DNA of 42,158 nucleotides from a virus, in the IMG/VR virus record IMGVR_UViG_3300021378_000055, positions 1-42,158 of that record; one strand, given 5' to 3'. Position 1 is the stretch's first letter. Each line of letters begins with the position of its first letter. The position numbers and the translations under genes are program-made. Of this stretch, positions 23,137 through 29,530 are shown in pieces. The notes beneath the pieces were generated by a model. That model saw only the letters and a list, made by a program, of their open reading frames with translations. It did no database searches and was not told the origin of the DNA.

Positions 23137-23712
23137 TTATAGATCACGTACAATTGGCCAGTTATATTCATAATATTCATGAACAAAACCATGATTTTGA
23201 TCAACGTTATATTCAGTATTAGGCTTGCCGTGGCCTATACTTAGTATAAACTGAGGATAGACATAAGTCTCTTCAGGAAATAGACTAAATTTTGTTTGAA
23301 CCTCATGCCATCTGCTCTTGTCTGGGCCGCATCCACAGAACCCAGTAGCATATCCAAGACTATTTGCTAATTTGGATATAAGGCCTGCATGAAATCCTAG
23401 TTGATACTTGCACTTTAAATTATCTTCATGGGTTGGGCCCGGGTGCAGCGGGAACCAAACGTAAACCAAAGGAGCCAATACTTGAGATTGCGGCGAAAAT
23501 AGTCTATCGTGCAAATAAGATATTTTCTCCATGTCATTATGGATTCTCACAACAGTAAAGGTTTGTTGTCCTTGTTGTTGTGGAGGCTTTTCTACGTACT
23601 CATCGATTATTGCCAAATGCTCAGGTGTTACTTGATTGTCCCAATCCCAATTTCTTTGGCATCGAATTGTTTCATGTAATTGATCGTGTTTATATTCTGG
23701 TAGTGTTGTCAT
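23137..23712 (-). CDS. Nitroreductase-like flavoprotein
   Basis: This 191-residue protein has the nitroreductase order: IRCQRNWDWDNQVTPEHLAI near residue 16 (like RRSxRxFxxxPV), FTVVRIHNDMEKISYLHDRL, VLAPLVYVWFPL, then QLGFHAGLISKLANSLGYAT, where family members have a helix over FMN, and PQFILSIGHGKPN like the final IGYP. Several typical FMN-contact residues cannot be confirmed by eye. The substrate is unknown. It sits between gp13 and the dNMP kinase with no strong ribosome-binding site, so its insertion among neck and tail genes is odd. Confidence 0.6.
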   Translation of the reverse strand: MTTLPEYKHDQLHETIRCQRNWDWDNQVTPEHLAIIDEYVEKPPQQQGQQTFTVVRIHNDMEKISYLHDRLFSPQSQVLAPLVYVWFPLHPGPTHEDNLKCKYQLGFHAGLISKLANSLGYATGFCGCGPDKSRWHEVQTKFSLFPEETYVYPQFILSIGHGKPNTEYNVDQNHGFVHEYYEYNWPIVRDL

Positions 23713-23731
23713 TTTACTTATTATCTTATTT

Positions 23732-24469
23732 TTATCCTATAACAAAGCCTAGACCAGCTGATCCATCGTTATACAGTGTCAGTTCAACTTCTAACTTGTC
23801 TATATCTTGTTGTGCATCAGTGCGCAGTTGATCTGCATTCATTGTTGTGCCGCCCTGCGGCCCTGCAATCTGTGTGAACTTACCACGTGCTTCTGCTAGC
23901 ATTAATCTAACATGGGCAAATGCATAATCCTTAACCCACGGGCCCGCATGTGTATCTTCAAGAATATTATTATCTGGACGATAATTATACACATGAAGGA
24001 AACATGCATCATCGCCTTTGACTTTGCGGTGTAATACTAGTTTGTGATCACGCTCACGATAATTAAACATCATCTCCGCACCAAACAAACGTCCCATTGT
24101 TTCACGATGTTGGTGTACAAAATCAAACATTGCCAAGCCGCCCTGTCTATGATTGCCTAACATATAAGTGTTTAGGTATTGTGCTTGGAATGGCTCAAAG
24201 TCATTACCACTATTAGCGGTTACGCCGCTGGTTCTACGGTAAATATCTTTTACTTCAATTACTTCATTTGGGAGGGTGTATTCGCTTACATCTTCTTGCA
24301 GTTCAAGAAACAAAAAACTTTCTTCAACTGAGTTCTCTGCACGTTGGCGATATTTTGCTAATGACTTATCAATAGCAAGCTCATAATGTTCCGGGTCAAG
24401 TTCTACGTCAACCATTCCTCCGCCTAAGCGAAGTTCCATTTCTTTAATTAAATCATCTTTTGCACTCAT
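23732..24469 (-). CDS. 13: Neck protein gp13 (head completion)
   Basis: This 245-residue protein aligns with T4 gp13 at both ends: LIKEMELRLGGGMVDVELDP near the start (T4: LRRLGAPIINVELTPDQ), and near the end WVKDYAFAHVRLMLAEARGK, TMNADQLRTDAQQDIDKLEV and GLGFVIG (T4: [38 protein letters not shown], GILVG). Known role: with gp14 it closes the portal and joins head to tail. T4 gp13 is 309 residues. Late promoter at 24487-24496 and ribosome-binding site GGAG. Its partner gp14 is on the other strand 5 kb away. Confidence 0.85.
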   Translation of the reverse strand: MSAKDDLIKEMELRLGGGMVDVELDPEHYELAIDKSLAKYRQRAENSVEESFLFLELQEDVSEYTLPNEVIEVKDIYRRTSGVTANSGNDFEPFQAQYLNTYMLGNHRQGGLAMFDFVHQHRETMGRLFGAEMMFNYRERDHKLVLHRKVKGDDACFLHVYNYRPDNNILEDTHAGPWVKDYAFAHVRLMLAEARGKFTQIAGPQGGTTMNADQLRTDAQQDIDKLEVELTLYNDGSAGLGFVIG

Positions 24470-24486
24470 AGGTAATTCTCCTACAA

Positions 24487-24496
24487 GTATTTATGC
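24487..24496 (-). promoter_or_regulatory. T4-type late promoter (GCATAAATAC) for gp13
   Basis: Minus-strand GCATAAATAC immediately follows the hairpin at 24498-24522. The predicted leader is about 13 bases with GGAG. Confidence 0.75.
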
Positions 24497-24497
24497 A

Positions 24498-24522
24498 AAT
24501 GGGGACACTCAGTGTCCCCATT
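24498..24522 (-). terminator. Perfect 12-bp inverted repeat, terminator-like
   Basis: AATGGGGACACT (24498-24509) and AGTGTCCCCATT (24511-24522) pair around one central base. The hairpin follows the stop at 24528 and abuts the gp13 late promoter. On the minus strand it is followed only by TTTGC, so termination may be partial. Confidence 0.65.
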
Positions 24523-24527
24523 CACTA

Positions 24528-25823
24528 TTATTTTGCAAACACCGCCAGTAGTATTGTTTCTTTATTGAATCTACCATTTAGTTTTGTGTCTGTAGTAGTT
24601 AGTTCTTGGAATGTCTTTACAGTCTTTGCTCGAGTGGTTTTCTTAACAATACCAAGAGTTTCTTTTGGTTTGCGCAATGTCTTTTGTACACTTTTTTCCT
24701 CGTCGTATCCAGTGATAGTAGTTCCCTTCACTCCAAAACCACTTCCTTCTCGCATCAAGCCTTTTGGATCTACATTGCTTGCATAGTAAATGCCTAGTTT
24801 GCGGTTTTTAGTATTATATACTACTGCAATATTAGCACCGATAAGCGAGCTTGGAGGAACACTTGCGATACCATAATCAGTATCACTCATTTTATACTGT
24901 AACTTCTTAACCAGATCATCTGCGCTCTTAGCTTTTACTTTACGTGGTGCTCTCGACGTCTTTGCTTCAGCAGCAATAATATCACATGCATCTACAATTT
25001 TAGTATAAAGTTCCAGTAAGTTCTTTAGGCCCTGAGTGCTAATATGACTAAACCCTTCTTTAAGTTGTTCCCATTGATCTCTGTCATACTCTGACATCTT
25101 TTTAAGTTCAGCCGGCTTAGGGTAATTGGTTACCAAGTCACGCATTTCTTCAAATTCACCAACATAAAAGGTCTTAATATGCCGAGCGTGTCCTGCTTTG
25201 GCTTGTACTGATCGTAACATTTTAACTGGATCAAATTTCTTTACAGCATCTTTATCTTCGTACTCAAAGTCATCTACATATTGATCTATTTCCTCAGACA
25301 TTCGAACACATGCCTCATGCATTAGCTCACGAATACTTGGCTTATAAATATTTTCAGTTGCTTTCTTTTCAGCATCAGCTTTTTCTTTGGCTTCTTCCAT
25401 AAGAGGCTTGCCGTTTTCAATCGCTTCATTAATTCTAAGTAGAATTAACTCAGTAGTTGGATTTATTACTCCGCCAGTACCAGCTAAACTCTGCCAATAC
25501 TCGTCGTGTGGCTTGTAGTAGTCTGGCATGCCCATTGTTAACATACGACACAAGTAACCAACTTGCTGTGTAATCCTAAACTTATTATCAGATTTTGCGG
25601 CCCGGACATCTTCTTTAGTGAAGCCATTGGCAAGCATCCAATCATATGCCATATCAATCAAATCACCTGATTTATAATTTGCATAATAGTACTGACTAGC
25701 GGACCGGCGTGCATGGTGAAATTTCTCTCCGGACCATTTCTCCCAGCCATCCCAACGTGGATCAACTAATTGTCCTTTGCGAAGTTTTGGTGCTTGTACT
25801 TTTACTTTTTTTGCTTTAGCCAT
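24528..25823 (-). CDS. Large hypothetical protein, 431 residues
   Basis: I do not recognise this protein. It begins with a Lys-rich segment (MAKAKKVKVQAPKLRKGQ) and is mainly helical to about residue 300, with a KEKADAEKKATE charged helix. A C-terminal beta-rich part (ASVPPSSLIGANIAVVYNTK, LGIYYASN, GFGVKGTTITGYDEEKS) is followed by a basic linker. The size and basic character suggest a DNA- or RNA-associated protein. The ribosome-binding site is TAGGAG. Its promoter is unclear: a TTGACA at 25875-25880 lacks a convincing -10. Confidence 0.6.
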   Translation of the reverse strand: MAKAKKVKVQAPKLRKGQLVDPRWDGWEKWSGEKFHHARRSASQYYYANYKSGDLIDMAYDWMLANGFTKEDVRAAKSDNKFRITQQVGYLCRMLTMGMPDYYKPHDEYWQSLAGTGGVINPTTELILLRINEAIENGKPLMEEAKEKADAEKKATENIYKPSIRELMHEACVRMSEEIDQYVDDFEYEDKDAVKKFDPVKMLRSVQAKAGHARHIKTFYVGEFEEMRDLVTNYPKPAELKKMSEYDRDQWEQLKEGFSHISTQGLKNLLELYTKIVDACDIIAAEAKTSRAPRKVKAKSADDLVKKLQYKMSDTDYGIASVPPSSLIGANIAVVYNTKNRKLGIYYASNVDPKGLMREGSGFGVKGTTITGYDEEKSVQKTLRKPKETLGIVKKTTRAKTVKTFQELTTTDTKLNGRFNKETILLAVFAK

Positions 25824-25901
25824 TGTTTGCTCCTATAACAATTGTGTACTAACGATTGCATATTTTTTTGTCATTGTCAAGTATTTTTTTAATTACTAAA
25901 A

Positions 25902-26072
25902 TTATACTTTCCTCGCTGTGAGTTTTTCCTTTGGTAATTCGTATTTACTAGCAACACCTTTGCCATTAACCGAATTGTCAATAGCTGTAGACTCATCACT
26001 AGCATAAGCATAACCAAGAAATATATTGTCATCATTTGTATAAATCTCCCATGTGTAAATTAATGGTAGCAT
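25902..26072 (-). CDS. Small hypothetical protein, 56 residues
   Basis: This ATG at 26072 directly follows the stop of the upstream gene (TAAATG) and the frame ends at 25902. The protein reads MLPLIYTWEIYTNDDNIFLG at the start and ends in a basic KLTARKV. Tight coupling to the 117-residue gene and a normal amino-acid composition support it as real. No family is recognised. Confidence 0.55.
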   Translation of the reverse strand: MLPLIYTWEIYTNDDNIFLGYAYASDESTAIDNSVNGKGVASKYELPKEKLTARKV

Positions 26073-26426
26073 TTAAGCTTCTACCTTTTCAACTTGTTTA
26101 AATCCAGACATTGCAACTTTATACTCAACGCCGTCAATCTCAAAACGATCACCCATCATTGAACTACGCAAGCCCATTGTATTGCCTGTGCGCTTAGACA
26201 CTGGGAGATCCGCTAGTACAGTTACATTATCATTCGCATCACTGCCAATTTTCATTGACCAAGAACCATCAACATTGTTTGTATAACGCCAAGCATATTC
26301 GAGACAATCATTTGTGGTACCGAAAGCTGAAATCTCTTCAGGAACATTAATTTCTGCTACTGGAGTATAACCTAGTACTTCACCTGTGTAACGGTCAAAG
26401 TCTGCGTGATTAACTGTGATTTTCAT
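26073..26426 (-). CDS. Hypothetical early protein, 117 residues
   Basis: This protein has short beta strands at each end (MKITVNHADFDRYTGEVLGY, FEIDGVEYKVAMSGFKQVEK) and a Trp-containing centre. No catalytic motif is visible. An early-type promoter at 26458-26486 and a purine-rich ribosome-binding site (GAGAGAAAGAGAA) precede it. Small early genes of this kind in T4-like phages often act on host functions, but nothing specific is visible. Confidence 0.6.
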   Translation of the reverse strand: MKITVNHADFDRYTGEVLGYTPVAEINVPEEISAFGTTNDCLEYAWRYTNNVDGSWSMKIGSDANDNVTVLADLPVSKRTGNTMGLRSSMMGDRFEIDGVEYKVAMSGFKQVEKVEA

Positions 26427-26457
26427 AGTGATTCTCTTTCTCTCTTATTACTTAATT

Positions 26458-26486
26458 ACTATACAGTAAGACGTCTTGGTAGTCAA
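26458..26486 (-). promoter_or_regulatory. Early-type sigma70 promoter with GTCTTACTG spacer motif
   Basis: On the minus strand the -35 is TTGACT (26481-26486), the spacer 17 bp ending in GTCTTACTG, and the -10 TATAGT (26458-26463). A region of about 40 bases around it is repeated almost exactly at 26762-26802. Confidence 0.8.
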
Positions 26487-26494
26487 GCTATTTT

Positions 26495-26749
26495 TTATGC
26501 TACCTCATAGCCTATTACAGTTTCCAAATATCCATTGCCGTACTCATCAGCAATAGCCATTATGATTTGCTCACGTGGCTCCGTATCCATTCGATCGATT
26601 CTTGCTATAGCACCATCAATGTCATTAGAATCAATCATATACCGCACTGCCTGAAAATCAACCGCATCGGCCAGATATAGATCAGCAAGATCCATAGGTG
26701 CTTCTACGCTATAGCTGAATGTTTGATCAATGAGTTTCTGTATCGACAT
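26495..26749 (-). CDS. Hypothetical early protein, 84 residues
   Basis: This small acidic, helical protein (DLADLYLADAVDFQAVRYMI, then IDRMDTEPREQIIMAIADEY) is not recognised. It has a strong ribosome-binding site (AAAGGAGA) and its own early-type promoter at 26774-26802. A second promoter immediately downstream of it serves the next gene. Confidence 0.6.
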   Translation of the reverse strand: MSIQKLIDQTFSYSVEAPMDLADLYLADAVDFQAVRYMIDSNDIDGAIARIDRMDTEPREQIIMAIADEYGNGYLETVIGYEVA

Positions 26750-26773
26750 GATTATCTCCTTTATTACTTAATT

Positions 26774-26802
26774 ACTATACAGTAAGACGTCTTGGTAGTC
26801 AA
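26774..26802 (-). promoter_or_regulatory. Early-type sigma70 promoter with GTCTTACTG spacer motif
   Basis: On the minus strand the -35 is TTGACT (26797-26802), the spacer 17 bp ending in GTCTTACTG, and the -10 TATAGT (26774-26779). It lies directly behind the terminator at 26807-26827. Confidence 0.8.
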
Positions 26803-26806
26803 GAAA

Positions 26807-26827
26807 AAAGCGAACATTGTTCGCTTT
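26807..26827 (-). terminator. Terminator hairpin (third relative of the repeated cassette)
   Basis: Arms AAAGCGAACA (26807-26816) and TGTTCGCTTT (26818-26827) are perfect, followed on the minus strand by TTTTTTCTT as the U-run runs into the next promoter. It ends the SbmA/BacA-like gene. Confidence 0.8.
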
Positions 26828-26831
26828 CTTT

Positions 26832-27803
26832 TTAGTTATCTTGTATTTGTTTTTCAAACTCTCGCAAACGTTTATACACACTTGCTAGTTCAATAATAGT
26901 AGGCCATGCTTTAAGCAAGTATTGCATACTGCCTTCCACACGCCCAAATGCACGGATAATCTGTTGCATAACACCTAGTGTTACTGCACCTGCCACAATA
27001 GCTGGTGCTAAGAATACATATGCACTTAGTACGTTTGCTTGTAGATATGCAACTCTGCCAATATTGAAATACATATAACGCAAGTAACTGGTAAAGTGAA
27101 TACTGCGAACATCTTCAAATAATTCTTGTATTGACTTGGGACGAATTGTTTCATCATCTTCAGCAATAACCAAAATCTTACGATATGCCGCTTCTTTCTT
27201 TTGCAAGTCATATTCTACGCCAACAAGACGCAACAGCCAACCGAGCGCAACAAGAAATAATGTACCGCCAATACTCCACACAAGAGCACCAGTAACAAGA
27301 CCATATTGCCAGTCTCCAAAGAAGAAGATTGGAATACCCACACTTAGTCCCAATAGAATTGGAACAAACTGTACCAATACCATAATTGATTCAATAAAGC
27401 TGGTACCCAAGCCTTCCATAATACGTGTGAATTTAATTGTGTCTTCTTGTACACGTTGAGCGGCGCCTTCGATTGTCCGAGCTTTATCATATACACTATG
27501 ATACCACTCAACCATTGCAGAACGCCAACGGAACAAATAGTGTGCCGTGAAATAAGCTACTACGACTGCAATGCCCACATAAATTGCCGCTAGATAGATA
27601 AACGTACCCAAGCTAGCCCAATACTCTCCAATAGTAATTGCGTTAGGTTGGCCTAATGCTTTTTGGATCATATCGTAAAATTGTCCAAACCATTCGTTAA
27701 TCTTAACGTCGATTTGTACCTGTATCCATAGTGAACTTAGAATAGCCGTTGAACCCAGCCATGACCATAGCAACCATTCCCGGGTTGTAAAAAATCTAAA
27801 CAT
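26832..27803 (-). CDS. SbmA/BacA-family peptide/cobalamin transporter-like membrane protein
   Basis: This 323-residue protein aligns along its length with the second to last parts of E. coli SbmA: HYLFRWRSAMVEWYHS (SbmA HYVFRWRTAMNEYYMA), RTIEGAAQRVQEDTIKF (RHIEGAAQRVQEDTMRF), EAAYRKILVIAEDDETIRP (EAAYRKELVYGEDDATRAT), RYMYFNIGRVAYLQAN, IVAGAVTLGVMQQI and SVYKRLREFEKQI. Several membrane helices are evident. The first 80 or so residues of SbmA are absent. Family role: proton-driven inner-membrane import of peptides, bleomycin-like compounds and vitamin B12; no ABC nucleotide domain. A sigma70 promoter (27853-27880) and a terminator isolate it as one gene. Confidence 0.9.
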   Translation of the reverse strand: MFRFFTTREWLLWSWLGSTAILSSLWIQVQIDVKINEWFGQFYDMIQKALGQPNAITIGEYWASLGTFIYLAAIYVGIAVVVAYFTAHYLFRWRSAMVEWYHSVYDKARTIEGAAQRVQEDTIKFTRIMEGLGTSFIESIMVLVQFVPILLGLSVGIPIFFFGDWQYGLVTGALVWSIGGTLFLVALGWLLRLVGVEYDLQKKEAAYRKILVIAEDDETIRPKSIQELFEDVRSIHFTSYLRYMYFNIGRVAYLQANVLSAYVFLAPAIVAGAVTLGVMQQIIRAFGRVEGSMQYLLKAWPTIIELASVYKRLREFEKQIQDN

Positions 27804-27852
27804 ATTTTTTCCTTTTAATAATATATACTCAAATACAGAGTATATCTATTAT

Positions 27853-27880
27853 ATTATACACATGTTTGAATAATTGTCAA
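27853..27880 (-). promoter_or_regulatory. Sigma70-like promoter of the SbmA/BacA-like gene
   Basis: On the minus strand the -35 is TTGACA (27875-27880), the spacer 16 bp and the -10 TATAAT (27853-27858). It lacks the GTCTTACTG element. The predicted leader is about 45 bases and contains AAAAGGAAAAA as ribosome-binding site. Confidence 0.8.
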
Positions 27881-27894
27881 GTCAAAAATATTTT

Positions 27895-28383
27895 TTAGAA
27901 GCCGCCGACAGGTCTCGGCATTTCAGCAATTGGTTTTACTGGTTGTGGTATAGATTCCATTGGGACAAATAGCCAAGAGTCTTTTGTTCCTGAATTGCCT
28001 TTTTTAAATTTACCAACAACGCCTAGTCCTTGGTTTGCAGCAGCTTCTTCCTGTAGCTTTTTCATAGTCTTTTTGTTTTCATCGGTGTAATCGATTCTGT
28101 AAAATTTAGGATCACGATCTTCATCATCAGGATCCTCCGTTCTAGCAACAAAGAAAATATCAGGCTTTGACATCTCTACCCATAACACTTTCACGTCGTG
28201 ATTTGGTACTCCGTCAATAGGCGTACCTTGAAGTGCAAATATAGAATATGCAGTAAATACGCTACTCGATAGTATTAATGGCGTAAGAATAAAAAGAATT
28301 AAATAATTCTTTTTACTGACAATCAATGCATATATACTGACTGTTGCTAGTAAAAATAATAAAATAAATGCAATATTTAACAT
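27895..28383 (-). CDS. Membrane-anchored protein of the stator-like operon
   Basis: The start is set at ATG 28383, one base after the upstream stop and with GGAGAAC as ribosome-binding site, giving 162 residues. Two membrane helices (about 4-21 and 28-50) precede a soluble tail with acidic and Lys-rich parts (RTEDPDDEDRDPKFYRIDYT) and a proline-rich end. It is the third gene of the unit with the MotB/ExbD-like and MotA/ExbB-like genes. No family is recognised; a structural or regulatory subunit of the same complex is the natural reading. Confidence 0.65.
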   Translation of the reverse strand: MLNIAFILLFLLATVSIYALIVSKKNYLILFILTPLILSSSVFTAYSIFALQGTPIDGVPNHDVKVLWVEMSKPDIFFVARTEDPDDEDRDPKFYRIDYTDENKKTMKKLQEEAAANQGLGVVGKFKKGNSGTKDSWLFVPMESIPQPVKPIAEMPRPVGGF

Positions 28384-28384
28384 G

Positions 28385-29017
28385 TTATTGTTCTCCTGGT
28401 CTGGAAGCTCTAGGGACAATTTTTCCATTGTATTGAAACAATCCTGTAACAAAACCGTCATCGTTAATTGTAAACCCAGGCAAGTTAATAATGTGTCCTT
28501 GATTTTGGATATACACGGTCTTTTTGTAAATTATACGATATGGATTAACCTTTGTAACAACAACTGTTACTGGCATAGGTAACTCTACATTTCTTCGCAT
28601 TGGGTCATTGCGTACACCGTACCCATGCACTGCTACATGAACATCTCCAGTGTATTCTCCACGTATTGTAATTGTTTCTGTGTTAACTCTTATGAGCTTT
28701 CGAACACCATCAACTTCAATTATATCGTTTGAGGTTCCTAGGTCGTCACGATCTAAATGCAACGGAGCCTGTTGCTTGTTGCTAAATCCAACTGGATTGC
28801 TGTTACCTAGCTGCACCCATAAATCAATATCATCAGCTGACTCATCTGGCCAGTTGACAGTTATCAAATATTCTGCTTTAGACGGAATATCACCTTGTTT
28901 CGAAATAGGATTAATTAACAAAAATGCAATAATAAAAAGCATAACAAATCCAATAAGGACATTGAATAGCAAGTCATTAAATGCTAAATTGCTACTACCC
29001 CTGCGATTTGATTTCAT
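28385..29017 (-). CDS. MotB/TolR/ExbD-like single-pass protein with periplasmic beta domain
   Basis: This 210-residue protein has a basic N-terminus, Asp15 just before the only membrane helix (FNDLLFNVLIGFVMLFII, about 13-30), and a large predicted periplasmic domain. The Asp-before-helix layout equals MotB (YADFMTAMMAFFLVMWLI) and TolR/ExbD, where this Asp carries protons. The outer domain has DIDLWVQLGN and later GEYTGDVHVAVHGYG, like YfaP/DUF2135 beta-sandwiches, and not an OmpA peptidoglycan-binding domain. Its ATG shares a base with the upstream stop (TAATG), as expected for a two-subunit channel. Confidence 0.7.
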   Translation of the reverse strand: MKSNRRGSSNLAFNDLLFNVLIGFVMLFIIAFLLINPISKQGDIPSKAEYLITVNWPDESADDIDLWVQLGNSNPVGFSNKQQAPLHLDRDDLGTSNDIIEVDGVRKLIRVNTETITIRGEYTGDVHVAVHGYGVRNDPMRRNVELPMPVTVVVTKVNPYRIIYKKTVYIQNQGHIINLPGFTINDDGFVTGLFQYNGKIVPRASRPGEQ

Positions 29018-29451
29018 TAGAAACTCTCACTAACAATAATTTGTACCTTTAATGCTAAACTAACAATTAACCCAGCCAATGTAGTTAGAAGTGCGGTACT
29101 CATGCCGGCTGCCATATCAGATATAACTTTTCTCATACTATTGACATCACTAGGGTCGATATCAGCAAAGCTACTTCCTAACATCATCATAAATCCGATT
29201 ACAGTGCCTATCATACCAACTGTCATAGCGGACTCTGCAATAAACCATGTATAGTCAAAGTTGTTTTGTTTTTTATACGTAATGTATCCAATTAAAATTG
29301 AGCCTATAACCAAAAGTGACATGATTAAAAAACTTAAATATGTTACATCATTCTCAATAATAAAATTAATAGCGGAAAAACTCACCGCAATACCAACCAA
29401 GACTGTTTGTATTGTAACAACTAACCACCACATCATGAATCTTTTATCCAT
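29017..29451 (-). CDS. MotA/TolQ/ExbB-like proton-channel protein
   Basis: This 144-residue protein has four predicted helices (8-30, 38-59, 72-94, 114-138). Helix 3 reads AESAMTVGMIGTVIGFMMML and helix 4 ALLTTLAGLIVSLALK, matching the two channel helices of TolQ/ExbB (GLLGTVxG and ALxxTAxGLxxAI) with conserved Gly/Thr. It lacks the long cytoplasmic loop of TolQ/ExbB and is shorter (about 230-245 residues in those). It heads the operon with the MotB/ExbD-like gene. Ribosome-binding site TAGGAG; a late promoter within the palindrome 29498-29513. Confidence 0.75.
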   Translation of the reverse strand: MDKRFMMWWLVVTIQTVLVGIAVSFSAINFIIENDVTYLSFLIMSLLVIGSILIGYITYKKQNNFDYTWFIAESAMTVGMIGTVIGFMMMLGSSFADIDPSDVNSMRKVISDMAAGMSTALLTTLAGLIVSLALKVQIIVSESF

Positions 29452-29497
29452 AAGTAATTTCTCCTATTTTAGATAGAGCATCCCTACCTCATCATTA

Positions 29498-29513
29498 GTA
29501 TTTAGCTAAATAC
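29498..29513. promoter_or_regulatory. Palindromic bidirectional late promoter
   Basis: The 16-base sequence GTATTTAGCTAAATAC is a perfect palindrome. Each half is the late-promoter variant GCTAAATAC. It sits between the divergent ATGs at 29451 (minus, stator-like operon) and 29531 (plus, gp14-gp15 unit). Confidence 0.75.
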
Positions 29514-29530
29514 AATATAAGGAAATATTT

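Noticed and set aside
25850-25880. Sigma70 promoter for the gene at 24528-25823
   Set aside because: TTGACA is present at 25875-25880, but at 16-18 bp spacing there is no acceptable -10 hexamer.
27895-29451. Zorya-type defence system
   Set aside because: The MotA/MotB-like pair is reminiscent of ZorAB, but ZorA's long cytoplasmic tail, the peptidoglycan-binding ZorB domain and the ZorC/ZorD/ZorE partners are not present.
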